48,294 bases of DNA from a virus. The notes beneath the pieces were generated by a model that saw only the letters and a list, made by a program, of their open reading frames with translations, did no database searches and was not told where the DNA came from. The DNA lies in IMG/VR virus record IMGVR_UViG_3300020057_000004, positions 1-48,294 of that record. The stretch is one strand, 5' to 3'. Position 1 is the first letter of the stretch. Every line of letters starts with the position of its first letter. Position numbers and translations under genes: made by a program. Shown here in pieces: positions 6,151 through 15,188 of the stretch.

Positions 6151-8597
6151 GGTGCCGTCCTTACGCTGTATGGTGTGCTGCCCACTATGTCGCTGACGCC
6201 TGCGCCACCTGCTGTCTGGTTAGCTGCTGCGCCTACGGGAGTCCCGGCTGCGCCACCAGTTATAGTGACCGTGCCGGAATTAGTCGCAGCGCCGCTAGAC
6301 CTGACAAAAACAATACCACCGGCACCGCCGCCACCAGCAGCGCCTTGTGTCGCTCCACCGTTACCACCGGCACCACCGACAACGCTAATAGTTTTACCGG
6401 CATTGAGTACCCAAGTGCCACCTGAGAGCATTTCAACGCCAGCACCAGAGCCGCCCCCGCCGCCACCGGAGGATGCTCCGCCACCGTTCCCGCCAGCACC
6501 ACCAGCGCCAGTAATATTTGCATCTATAAGAATGTCTGAACTGGCTTCAAGCAGGAATCCGCCACCGCCAGCACCGCCTACTCCGCCGGATGTTGTCCAA
6601 AAGGCACCAGCGCCACCAGATGAACCAGTTAAAGAATGTTCAATTCTGTAAGCTGCGCCGCCAGGAAACCCGTAGTCAGCCGCCCCAAAACTGCCAGCTT
6701 TGCCGCCAGCACCCCCAAAGCCTCCACCGGCGCCACCCGCTGGGTTGCTCGCGAGGAAGAAGAGTGCGCCAGCACCAGCACCTAGTCCTGCGCCCGAGCC
6801 TGAATGTGAATTCTGATTCACGCCAGCAATGCCACCAGTTCTTTCAGTGTTAATTGTCAGTGCGTGGCTAAGGGTATACGTCCCAAGAACATGCAATCTG
6901 CAACGTGTGCAATCGAGCGCCGCCGTCGAAGCCCAATTGCCAACGTGCCAATACTCGCCGGATAATGACCCAGATGTCGGGATTGCGCGAATTGACGCTG
7001 CCGACGTGCCGCCGAGAAGATTCGGTAGCTGTTGGTTAACCTGAGTCTGAAATCCGGGAGCCGCGCTGCCGCTCGTGTTGTTACCAAAGACGGTGTTTGC
7101 GGCTGCGTTCGTGAGCGTGTAGGTCAGCGCCGGTGTTGTCGTTGCGGTTGCCACCGAAGTCGTGAACAGCGGTGACAAGTTGCCGGACGAGAATGATGTC
7201 ACTGTACCAGAGCCGCCAGCGGCGTATTCGAGCGCGGTCGCGCCAGCATTGACGCGGAGAGTTTGTAGGGCTGTACCGATTGGTAATGTGCCAAATGCGC
7301 TAGTGCCGTTACCAAACATGATTGAGTTTGTGGCGACAGTAGCCAGCCCGCTACCACCACCTATCACGCCAACGACAGCAAATGATGGAGCGCTAGCACC
7401 AGCACTTACGAGCGGCCTGCCGGTCGCACCAGCGGCCGTTACCTTTTGGGTTGTGCCATCTGTATAAACAACACCGCCAGCAGTGTAAGGCTCAAGGTTT
7501 GCAAACATAGCGAAGTCGGCACTGGTACCACGGTCGGTTATGTAATAGCTACGAGTGCCAGCAGAGCCAGGATTGTTCCAGTTAATAGAATAGTTGGCGG
7601 CTGCTTGGTTTAGCGTGAAGCTACTTGCCGTGAATGAAGGTGTGGTTAGCGTCTTGTTCGTCAGTGTGTCGGTTGTCGCCTTGCCCACCAGGGTATCAGT
7701 GACAGCCGGAATTGTTACCGTACCAGCGCCAACCGTTACCGTGCCAGTCGAGAGCACCGGTGCCGAGCCAAACGTCTTGACGCCGTTAATAGTGCTGTTA
7801 CCCTCACTCATGACGAAGGAAGCAGCAGCGCCGGGGTCTGGAATCGTCAGTGTACGGTTCGCCGGGAAATCTGCCCAGACGATTTTGCCATCGAAGGTGG
7901 CGACTGAGTTGCGAAGCAGTAGCCCGTCAGTGGCGCTGTATGTCAATTTTGGCGATGTCAGCGTTTTATTGGTGGCTGTCTGAGCTGTGGTCAAGTCCAT
8001 CGTGATGGCGGTATTAATAGCAATCGTAGAGCTTGTGCCAACAACGTTGGTCTTTGTAATGCCGTTACCAGCCGTCAACACCATGCCGTTAGCCAATGCG
8101 CCATCAGCAGCACCGAGGATGTATTGTGCTGTGGCCGGAGCGGCAGCGCCAGTGGTGCTCCATGTGGGTAATCCTGCCGCTATGGTCAGGATTTGGTTGA
8201 CGGTGCCAATTGGCAAACGTACCCAGTCAGTACCGTTGTAATAAATCGTGTCACCAGATGCAATACTGGCAAAGTTCAAGACTGCATTGACAGCGCCTTG
8301 CTGCGTGGTGGCACCCGTGCCGCCCAGGTTGAGCGGTACGGTCGTAAGCGACAGCGCAAAGTTGCCACCGGCACCACCGTCTGTCCTGACGATAGGCGAG
8401 GTCACGGTGAGTAGCCGATAGTTCAGGTACGTACCAGCAGCAGGGGGCGTCACCAGAATTACGGTAGCATTGCCATCTGTGTTCTGGGGGGTGCTCTGCG
8501 GGAATCCACTCGGTATGGTGCCAGAACCACCCGGCTGCGCCAGTGCAGGCGTACATAACGCAAAGAAGGCGAATAACGCAAGAATGAACTTGTGCAT
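6147..8597 (-). CDS. Tail fibre/adhesin-like protein with glycine-rich tip and signal peptide
   Basis: An 816-residue protein. Residues 1-20 form a clear Sec signal peptide (MHKFILALFAFFALCTPALA). Residues ~150-470 contain fibre-type beta repeats, including NKTLTSP/NKTLTTP and INGVKTFGSAPVLS, the latter shared with the protein at 13129. From about residue 600 to 800 it is extremely Gly-rich with several GGAGG runs and short non-Gly interruptions, resembling the polyglycine-II sandwich of T-even gp38-type adhesins. A host-recognition role is likely. The signal peptide is unusual for a cytoplasmically assembled tail part. GAGG precedes ATG 8597. Confidence 0.75.
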   Translation of the reverse strand: MHKFILALFAFFALCTPALAQPGGSGTIPSGFPQSTPQNTDGNATVILVTPPAAGTYLNYRLLTVTSPIVRTDGGAGGNFALSLTTVPLNLGGTGATTQQGAVNAVLNFASIASGDTIYYNGTDWVRLPIGTVNQILTIAAGLPTWSTTGAAAPATAQYILGAADGALANGMVLTAGNGITKTNVVGTSSTIAINTAITMDLTTAQTATNKTLTSPKLTYSATDGLLLRNSVATFDGKIVWADFPANRTLTIPDPGAAASFVMSEGNSTINGVKTFGSAPVLSTGTVTVGAGTVTIPAVTDTLVGKATTDTLTNKTLTTPSFTASSFTLNQAAANYSINWNNPGSAGTRSYYITDRGTSADFAMFANLEPYTAGGVVYTDGTTQKVTAAGATGRPLVSAGASAPSFAVVGVIGGGSGLATVATNSIMFGNGTSAFGTLPIGTALQTLRVNAGATALEYAAGGSGTVTSFSSGNLSPLFTTSVATATTTPALTYTLTNAAANTVFGNNTSGSAAPGFQTQVNQQLPNLLGGTSAASIRAIPTSGSLSGEYWHVGNWASTAALDCTRCRLHVLGTYTLSHALTINTERTGGIAGVNQNSHSGSGAGLGAGAGALFFLASNPAGGAGGGFGGAGGKAGSFGAADYGFPGGAAYRIEHSLTGSSGGAGAFWTTSGGVGGAGGGGFLLEASSDILIDANITGAGGAGGNGGGASSGGGGGGSGAGVEMLSGGTWVLNAGKTISVVGGAGGNGGATQGAAGGGGAGGIVFVRSSGAATNSGTVTITGGAAGTPVGAAANQTAGGAGVSDIVGSTPYSVRTAP

Positions 8598-8599
8598 GA

Positions 8600-9040
8600 T
8601 TACCTCGTTTGCGAGCGTGTCAGGTCGGTATTCGGGTTGATGTCATCTTGAGTACCAGATAATACTGCATCGACGATTGGCGTAGTACCGACTTTAATAT
8701 AGAAAGGGACAGACTCAGTGCAAGTGAAGGAAATTTTCGCGGAGCCGTCGCAGGTCTTTGCGTACTCATTTACGTTAGAGCCGTTCAGCATCCAGCCGTT
8801 AGCGGAGTTTATCCCCGCAAATGCGATGTTCCACTCATATAATGTATAGACCTGGTTCACAGAACCGGAAGCAACGAATGACACGATACCGTTCTTGCCC
8901 GTGAGCCCCATTGAGTGTTTGCGCAAAGTAGGCGAGTTGAGCCCGATAGCCCTGGCAGTACCAGCAGCAGTACCGGCAGCATCCCACTGCTTAGTTATGA
9001 TGCGGCTTGGCACTTCCGCGATATTGCTATGTGTTCTCAT
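8600..9040 (-). CDS. Tail-region structural protein, unknown
   Basis: A 146-residue protein rich in beta-forming and small residues, with two cysteines (TCDGSAKISFTCTES). No family is recognised. It lies between the collar-domain fibre and the 816-residue adhesin-like gene, with AAGGAG well placed before ATG 9040 and only two bases to the next start, so it is probably a minor tail or fibre-associated component, or a chaperone for the adhesin. Confidence 0.65.
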   Translation of the reverse strand: MRTHSNIAEVPSRIITKQWDAAGTAAGTARAIGLNSPTLRKHSMGLTGKNGIVSFVASGSVNQVYTLYEWNIAFAGINSANGWMLNGSNVNEYAKTCDGSAKISFTCTESVPFYIKVGTTPIVDAVLSGTQDDINPNTDLTRSQTR

Positions 9041-9052
9041 TAGAGATTCTCC

Positions 9053-9859
9053 TTAGATTGTGCGCATGATGTAAAACAGTGTGTTGTACGACGGTGATGT
9101 ATTGGCAGCATTGACAGCTACGCCAGATGAAACGGCATAGTTACCACCAAGTAGGATGTTACCAGCGCCGGAACCCGACTGAACCGTTGTCACATTCGCC
9201 AGGAGTACCGAAGCGACACCGGTCGCGCTGTGATTGTGCGACAGTGAGCCGCCCGGCGTATTAACCGCAAGTGTGCCTAACCCACCAGTAGCGGGAGGGT
9301 TGACGCCAGCACCAGCCCCGACGCAATAAACGCCCTGCATGTTTGGTGTGACAATGCCGTTATAGGTGCCACCGTCGCAAACGTTATAGCCTGCCGGAAT
9401 CAAGGCCGCTGACTGGTGCCACAAGATGATGCCGCCGACGGGAACAGCCGGAGCCGCCGCCCAGGCGAGCCCGTTACCGTTGGTACTATCAGCGGTAAGC
9501 ACCTGCCCGTTGGTGCCGATTGGCACACGGGCATTAGCAGCAGCATAGCCAAGCAGGTCGCCCTTGGTGGTTAGTGTGGCGACACTCGCTACTGATTGCC
9601 AACTAACACCAGAAGCAGCAGCACTGTCGGCTTGCAACAGCTTGCCGTTAGTGCCGACCGCGAGCACCTGAAGAGCAGCGCCGTCGAATGCGTAAAGGTC
9701 GCCTTTGGCTGACATCTTATTCAGCCCGGCAGTCAGGAGCGTGTTGTTAATGTAGGTGTAGAGTCCACCTACGGCAGAGTTCCATTCTGTCGCCAGAACG
9801 ATATGCCCGGCTGAAAGCGTGCCGACAGTGTTTGTAATAGCGGCAAATGGATTAGGCAT
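9053..9859 (-). CDS. Tail fibre protein with phage tail collar domain
   Basis: A 268-residue protein. Residues ~45-135 carry two tail-fibre repeats (SAKGDLYAFDG and TTKGDLLGYAA, each followed by VGTNGK/IGTNGQ and a QADS/TADS element). The C-terminal half is a tail-collar-like domain: GYNVCDGGTYNGIVTPNMQG, an HNHS motif and the closing SPSYNTLFYIMRTI. Such domains form trimeric fibre tips or collars. ATG follows the upstream TAA directly, with GAGGG overlapping the previous gene's end. Confidence 0.85.
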   Translation of the reverse strand: MPNPFAAITNTVGTLSAGHIVLATEWNSAVGGLYTYINNTLLTAGLNKMSAKGDLYAFDGAALQVLAVGTNGKLLQADSAAASGVSWQSVASVATLTTKGDLLGYAAANARVPIGTNGQVLTADSTNGNGLAWAAAPAVPVGGIILWHQSAALIPAGYNVCDGGTYNGIVTPNMQGVYCVGAGAGVNPPATGGLGTLAVNTPGGSLSHNHSATGVASVLLANVTTVQSGSGAGNILLGGNYAVSSGVAVNAANTSPSYNTLFYIMRTI

Positions 9860-12244
9860 TTATACCCTCGTACCTCCGATGCTGATAGTGACTACCAGTG
9901 ATGTAAAGTCGCAACTATGCGAGGTGTCATTGCAAATGATTGAAAATTCCCACGCCCGCCCGTGTCCGACCGGAACATAATTAGCCAAGAACTTAGAGCT
10001 ACTCTGAGAAAAAGCGCTTGAGTTCAAGGACCATTGGTTAGGGCTCGCTGGTGCCAATACGGTCTGTCCGGCCGTTGCTGACGCCACCGTAAAGTTAATA
10101 GGCATCTGCGACTGTTGGCGCGTAGCGCCGTTGTCCATCTCCTCAAGGGAAGCTGCATTCATCAAAAATTTCTGGTCGCCGGCGCCGGCGCAGATGACAA
10201 CCTTGTTGATTGAACAAAACTGCCCCGGATTACCTACTCCCACCAATGAGAAAATCATCTCCGAACCAGGCAACACATTGAGCGCATTGGTCGTATTCGC
10301 TATCGCCGCCAACGCGAGAGTGAAGCCGGATGTTGAGCTTTGCCCGAATACGATTGTCAGGGTAGTCGGATATGCGATCGTGACAACGTTCGCGACATTG
10401 GTTGCGCTGACACCCGCACCTACGAGTGCCGCATTGGCGTTTATGGCTGCCACCAGTCCCGCCGCTGCCGTAGTTGTAGTGTCGAGCGCAACTTGTGTAT
10501 ATGACACGGTAACGGGGCTGCCCGTGATTGGCGTGGCTGTGAATGTGACAGATAGAATGCCACCGATATTCAGAACACCGCCCACAGTGACAGTCTGCCG
10601 CGATACATTCCCGCTTATGTCGTCGTAGTTATTGACGCCGTACCAGCGCTGAATCAGCCCCAGTTCAGTGCCACCATAAAACCTATTCTTAAACTGGATA
10701 CTGGCATTACAGCTCGTGTTGTCGATGTTGTACCAGATGTTATTGCCGTCAAGCGTGTTGTACGCCAGGATGAACGCGTGCTTGCAAATACCACCATCAG
10801 TGAGATACGGGACCCAGAACCAGACTTCTTGCGTGTCCCGGTAATGAACAGCATGGCACCGGTCCATCACAGACTTATCAACCTGAATGAACTGGTCATA
10901 AATATCCAAACTGATTGTTGATGTCAGCAGGTTCGGCGTAGTGACATCGCCTGTATAGACCCGGAAGCCATCAGTTGCCATGAATAACAAAGCGTTATCT
11001 AATTGCACGAACGTTGCATTCGATGGGATGCCGAATCCGAGGGTGTAGATTTCCATACGGAAGTTCCCAGCATCGGTGCCTTTCAGGACACAGACACCAT
11101 TCTGGCAGCCGACAAATAGAACTTCAGTGCCCGCTGAACTACTCAGAGAGATGGACGTGAGCGCCGTAGGTGCCCCACAGATGGGCGGAATGGGAATAGT
11201 GAAGGCATCAGTCACGCGTGGTGGTACGGACGCCGGGAACCCCTCTGCGTCACCTAGTCCTGACAGAAGCAGGACGTTTGCCACGGCGCTACCACTTGCG
11301 CCATTAGTGGCAAATTTAGCGTAAGCCATTCGGCTAGCAAACGGTGTGCAGAGTGCAGGCTTAGTATAGGTTAGAGTATTAAATACGCCGGGGAATACCG
11401 GGGTGGCAGAGCTGTCAACCAGGGTCGCCGTAATGGTGCCTGTAACGGTTCTGGCAACCGTAGTACCGAACCCTCGCGGGTAAGTAATTGTCATCACGGC
11501 CGCGTTAGTAGTTGCCTTGATGCCCACAGTGCTAGTGGTGCCAAGCCCCGCATTAATCAATGCGACAAGCCCCGCCGCAACCGTGCTGGTGGTATCGGTT
11601 CCCAGTACCGTGTAAACGATATTGGACGGACTTACGATTAAGGAGGTGCTCGTAAACGTTAGCGTGACAGTGTTGCCAACATTGATGGCACCACCAATAG
11701 TGCATGTGGTGGTGCGGAAGCCATTATCAAACCCAAGCGTCGCAGCCGTATCTGGTGCCAATCCGTCCGTCGTGTTGAAGATTTTCTGAGGCTCAATGGC
11801 CCCATTGCAGTAAATTGTAAAAGGTCGCACTGTCGTTTGCGTCGGGGCAGACAAGCGCATACAAGGACGAGCAACTGTACTCAGTGCAGTCATACCTGCA
11901 ATCGCAGTGCCCTTGTGCGCCACAGTGTCATAGTTGTAAAGCGTGTTACCGACCTGGCTGAGCAGGAATGAGTTACCAAGCGCGTCGAGATATGTACCGA
12001 AGCCGAGTGTATTGTCAGTGCCACTATTCAGAGCGCTCTGAGCATCACGGACCCAGCCACCACCCCTGGAGCTGAACATGCCCCGTGAGAATTGGTGAAA
12101 GTTGCGGATTCTCTTTGCTTTCTGCGCCGGACGTAGGTAGTCATCAATGTTCGACATGATGCCCTGAGAGCAATCAACAGTACGCGTATCGAGTGATACG
12201 CCCTTCTTCGCCAGCGGTGAATATTGCGCTGGTGCCTTTTCCAT
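9860..12244 (-). CDS. Tail nozzle/hub protein, beta-propeller type
   Basis: A 794-residue protein following the adaptor gene, the position of tail nozzle proteins (T7 gp12, P22 gp10). Residues ~320-530 contain strand-turn repeats typical of a propeller (LLFMATDGFRVYTGDV, VHYRDTQEVWFWVPYL). Two inserted ~90-residue domains at about residues 181-278 and 551-635 resemble each other: GGxxNxGxxxTxTFT, then VAAGLVAxINA and VxTIxYP, suggesting an internal duplication of an immunoglobulin-like insert. It would form the DNA channel exit of a short tail. ATG overlaps the upstream stop in TAATG. Confidence 0.7.
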   Translation of the reverse strand: MEKAPAQYSPLAKKGVSLDTRTVDCSQGIMSNIDDYLRPAQKAKRIRNFHQFSRGMFSSRGGGWVRDAQSALNSGTDNTLGFGTYLDALGNSFLLSQVGNTLYNYDTVAHKGTAIAGMTALSTVARPCMRLSAPTQTTVRPFTIYCNGAIEPQKIFNTTDGLAPDTAATLGFDNGFRTTTCTIGGAINVGNTVTLTFTSTSLIVSPSNIVYTVLGTDTTSTVAAGLVALINAGLGTTSTVGIKATTNAAVMTITYPRGFGTTVARTVTGTITATLVDSSATPVFPGVFNTLTYTKPALCTPFASRMAYAKFATNGASGSAVANVLLLSGLGDAEGFPASVPPRVTDAFTIPIPPICGAPTALTSISLSSSAGTEVLFVGCQNGVCVLKGTDAGNFRMEIYTLGFGIPSNATFVQLDNALLFMATDGFRVYTGDVTTPNLLTSTISLDIYDQFIQVDKSVMDRCHAVHYRDTQEVWFWVPYLTDGGICKHAFILAYNTLDGNNIWYNIDNTSCNASIQFKNRFYGGTELGLIQRWYGVNNYDDISGNVSRQTVTVGGVLNIGGILSVTFTATPITGSPVTVSYTQVALDTTTTAAAGLVAAINANAALVGAGVSATNVANVVTIAYPTTLTIVFGQSSTSGFTLALAAIANTTNALNVLPGSEMIFSLVGVGNPGQFCSINKVVICAGAGDQKFLMNAASLEEMDNGATRQQSQMPINFTVASATAGQTVLAPASPNQWSLNSSAFSQSSSKFLANYVPVGHGRAWEFSIICNDTSHSCDFTSLVVTISIGGTRV

Positions 12245-13047
12245 TACCTTATCCCAGATGGAGTTGTGTAACTTTCGTTATCGTTAGGGCTGTTGTAATA
12301 ACCGAACCGACTACCACCGGAAAACATCTTTTTCATGCGCACAGCCTTACGCTCTGCGCGGGGTGCTGTCGCCTTTTGCCGAGCCTTGGCATAAGCTCGC
12401 TCAGCCTGCATCAGCAACGAGCCAGACTTACCTTCGCCTAACAGGTCTTCCAGGTTAAAGCGTGCCATCTCAAGGATGCAGTGCTCGTACTCAGGCGGCC
12501 ACAGCACAACGCTGGTATCAATCAGCAGGCTGTAAGGGTTGAGCTGCGCGATATATTCAAGCTGATAAGCCTTGTCGGGTATCGGGTGAAAGCGAACCTG
12601 ATAAATGGGGCTGATGGCCGTTCTTGCGACAGGCAAGAGGATGTAGTGAACCGGTGCCCCGGAACTAATTTGTGAAAGGTCCGGGTAACGCGTGGTGAAA
12701 TATTCGTAAGTCCAATTACGAATAGCGCCGGGTCCGGCGGGCGTCACTGAGAGATTTCGGAAGCCATCGAAGGTGAGCGACTCAACGGATATGCCAGAGT
12801 CAAGCGAGTAGATAGCACCTTGGATGTTATCAATGTTTAGCGTAATTCGCCTACGGGCAAAGCCCACTGGCAGGTCAACGCTGACCTTGGCGTGCATCAA
12901 TACAATAAACTCGCGAGCGCATAGCTGATAGCGAGTCATTAACCCTTGTGAGGGGTTGTTAAAAGTGTTCCCGTCGTCTGGAATCTCCGACAGTCCAGAC
13001 TGCCGGAGTATCCGGTTTGTAAGTTGAATCCAAGTGCTGTTAGCCAT
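12244..13047 (-). CDS. Head-to-tail adaptor / tail tubular protein A-like
   Basis: A 267-residue protein beginning STWIQLTNRILRQSGLSEI, the helical N-terminus common in gp4/gp11-type adaptors that bind the portal. The middle is beta-rich, and the C-terminus returns to helix (LMQAERAYAKARQKA) and a basic tail. Its place just upstream of the nozzle gene supports a connector role in a short-tailed particle. No catalytic motif. It is preceded by the 13066 hairpin and translationally coupled to the nozzle gene. Confidence 0.65.
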   Translation of the reverse strand: MANSTWIQLTNRILRQSGLSEIPDDGNTFNNPSQGLMTRYQLCAREFIVLMHAKVSVDLPVGFARRRITLNIDNIQGAIYSLDSGISVESLTFDGFRNLSVTPAGPGAIRNWTYEYFTTRYPDLSQISSGAPVHYILLPVARTAISPIYQVRFHPIPDKAYQLEYIAQLNPYSLLIDTSVVLWPPEYEHCILEMARFNLEDLLGEGKSGSLLMQAERAYAKARQKATAPRAERKAVRMKKMFSGGSRFGYYNSPNDNESYTTPSGIR

Positions 13048-13065
13048 GGTTTCCCTACTGTTTTT

Positions 13066-13120
13066 CTCGTTTCAGAGGACTTGCTTTCTGACGGAGAATC
13101 CGGGCAAGCCCTCTGACGAG
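13066..13120 (-). other. Long stem-loop between capsid and tail genes
   Basis: CTCGT-(TT)CAGAGG-A-CTTGC on one side pairs with GCAAG-C-CCTCTG-ACGAG on the other, about 16 base pairs with a mismatch and small bulges. It lies in the 81-base gap between two minus-strand genes. No U-run follows on the minus strand, so an RNA-processing or mRNA-stability element is more likely than an intrinsic terminator. Confidence 0.5.
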
Positions 13121-13128
13121 AGCCTTCG

Positions 13129-14217
13129 TTAGAAGTCGGTCGGTTCGAACTCGATAGTTACGCTAATGTCAATCGCATCAACAGTTTGGACACCAGCGCT
13201 GTACTCGCAATAGATACCCTCAGTGGCAGTTATCGCAAGGTCGGCACCGGTGCCGGTCAAAGTCCCGAGAGTCGCGGTATTCGCGACCAAGGTGTTTGCA
13301 TCGAACGTTGCTGTAGATAGCATCGTAGCGCCAGTACTGGAAGCCTTTAGCACCTTGATGACATCGGTGCCCACAGTTGGTGCAACCTGGCAACCGATGT
13401 TTACGCGAGTGACGATACCGGCTCGTCCGGGGAACGCCAGCCCTCTGTAGAGCGTGGAGTCAGCGGCTGCGGCGGTATTGGGCGACAGTACAAGTTTTAT
13501 GACTTGACGCTTGGCGCTACCTGTTTGAATATTGGCAGCGGTCAAGCCACCAGTAATCGTTGGAGCAGAGCCAAAGGTCTTCACACCATTGATAGTCTGA
13601 GTTCCCTCGGATTGAACAATGTTGGCATTGCCCAAATCTTGAATAGTGATAGTGTCACTACTGGACGTGAGCGTTGCACTGGACAGCACCGGAGCATTGG
13701 TGAAGGTTTTAACACCGCCAATAGTTTGAGCCGTACCGGTTGTCATCAAAATATCGGCTGCACCAAGCACTGGAATGCTGAGAGTACGGGCAGCACTCTC
13801 GTTACCCGATGAAACAGTTATAAGATGAGATGCATCCGAGTCCTGGATTTTCAAGCCAGTCGGAGCGTGAGTGATGACGTTGGCACCAGTCATCGTGTAA
13901 ACGCCAGTAATGGTGGCGTTTCCGGCAGTCATCAGGAATGAAGCGGAAGCGCCAGCATCAGCGATTGTATACGTCCGGGTTGCGGCTGGCGTAGTACAAA
14001 CGATAATAGTATCAAGTGTAACGTTCGCACGGCTCGCCGGACGGAACACAAAGGACGGACCCAGCAAGCCTGTGTTGTTAAGGTTGCCCCCAACAATAAG
14101 CTGTTGTGGAATCCGAACATTGCTTTTGAATCTCGTCTCTGGGGCGGCTTGTGCCATTACTGGCAGCCCCGCCATGAAGGAGACAAGAAGTGCGAGCAGC
14201 GTGATTGCTATACGCAT
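13129..14217 (-). CDS. Fibre-like structural protein with signal peptide
   Basis: A 362-residue protein. ATG 14217 is chosen because AAGGAG lies eight bases upstream and the product then opens with a clean Sec signal (MRIAITLLALLVSFMAGL, cleavage after MAQA); the longer frame would overlap the capsid gene. It contains repeats around TIGGVKTFTNAPVLS and TINGVKTFGSAP, the same motif as in the 816-residue adhesin-like protein, spaced by SADILMT/SASFLMT elements. It is probably a virion decoration or fibre protein, but the signal peptide points to the envelope or periplasm. It lies directly after the major capsid gene. Confidence 0.7.
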   Translation of the reverse strand: MRIAITLLALLVSFMAGLPVMAQAAPETRFKSNVRIPQQLIVGGNLNNTGLLGPSFVFRPASRANVTLDTIIVCTTPAATRTYTIADAGASASFLMTAGNATITGVYTMTGANVITHAPTGLKIQDSDASHLITVSSGNESAARTLSIPVLGAADILMTTGTAQTIGGVKTFTNAPVLSSATLTSSSDTITIQDLGNANIVQSEGTQTINGVKTFGSAPTITGGLTAANIQTGSAKRQVIKLVLSPNTAAAADSTLYRGLAFPGRAGIVTRVNIGCQVAPTVGTDVIKVLKASSTGATMLSTATFDANTLVANTATLGTLTGTGADLAITATEGIYCEYSAGVQTVDAIDISVTIEFEPTDF

Positions 14218-14230
14218 TTTATGTACTCCT

Positions 14231-15157
14231 TTATTGTCCACGGGAACCCCATTGCCCTCTCCAGGTTGGCTGAAGGAAGGAGTACGAGCAGAGCGCTTGA
14301 TACAAGACGCTAGGCGAGTTCTGATCTTTGACCATCCAGGTGCGTGGACGTTCACGGTAAAAGAACATATTCTTTGCCTTGGATACGTCACGCAGATACC
14401 ACTGAGTAGCGGCAATGGTCGGAGCTTCAGCCAAGAGCGGCAAGCAAACGACGGTGATTTTGAACACCTTTTTGTAGACGTTGATAGCGTTGTTGTTGCT
14501 ATCAGGAGTCTTGTCGGAGCCTACCAATTCTTCAGCGTACTTCTTCAAGCGAGGTCCAACGATTAGCTGGATTTCGCCTTCGCCATAACCTTGGCTTACG
14601 CTGCCGTTCTCGTCTTTCGTTTCGAGCATGTCAGCGATAGCATTGAACAAGGTATCGCTGTTAAGCGGTACGTCGTTCCGGTTGGCGTGAGTGACCGAAG
14701 CTGGTGCAAACTTGAGCGTGTGGGCTGTGCTGAACAGCGAGACACCATCGGGCGTAAGCACGGAGGTGAAGCCGTTGTAGAACAACTGCATAGCGTCCTT
14801 GTAAATCTTGCGCTGCATGGCATCAGCAAGACCCCAGACACGGCTATTGATTTCGTCGTAGAGATTATCTCTCATCATTTCGTGCGTGATTTTAACTTCG
14901 CCCGTGAATGTGAGGTGAACCGTAGCAGCAGTGTAAGCCTTACGGACTTGAACGCGCTGATATGGCGTGCCTTCATCGGTCTGGATAACGACATCCGGGC
15001 CGGTGTACTCACTTGCTTCTTCTCTTCGCTTCGTCGATTCTTTTACATCGAAGACGCTCTCCCAACTTGTCCCACCCTCAAATGTGACGGTGTAGACCTC
15101 GCGGAGAGTATCTTCCATGTACTCGATGAAGTCTTGTCTGTTTACTTGTGCAGACAT
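14231..15157 (-). CDS. Major capsid protein
   Basis: A 308-residue protein with HK97-fold features: an N-terminal arm, an E-loop region rich in EGTPYQRVQVRKAY, a long spine helix (ITHEMMRDNLYDEINSRVWG) and a P-domain with LFSTAHTLKF, a segment like that in Mu gpT-type major head subunits. It is preceded by the scaffold and a 245-residue gene and followed by tail genes, the canonical order. AAGGAG lies upstream of ATG 15157. It would form the icosahedral shell. Family placement with Mu gpT is by eye. Confidence 0.85.
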   Translation of the reverse strand: MSAQVNRQDFIEYMEDTLREVYTVTFEGGTSWESVFDVKESTKRREEASEYTGPDVVIQTDEGTPYQRVQVRKAYTAATVHLTFTGEVKITHEMMRDNLYDEINSRVWGLADAMQRKIYKDAMQLFYNGFTSVLTPDGVSLFSTAHTLKFAPASVTHANRNDVPLNSDTLFNAIADMLETKDENGSVSQGYGEGEIQLIVGPRLKKYAEELVGSDKTPDSNNNAINVYKKVFKITVVCLPLLAEAPTIAATQWYLRDVSKAKNMFFYRERPRTWMVKDQNSPSVLYQALCSYSFLQPTWRGQWGSRGQ

Positions 15158-15188
15158 ATTATCTTTACTCCTTACGCGGGTTGGCTAG

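Noticed and set aside
6175-6651. Long proline-rich plus-strand open frame opposite the Gly-rich adhesin
   Set aside because: It is the antisense reading of glycine codons; no ribosome site, and the minus-strand protein has clear fibre motifs.
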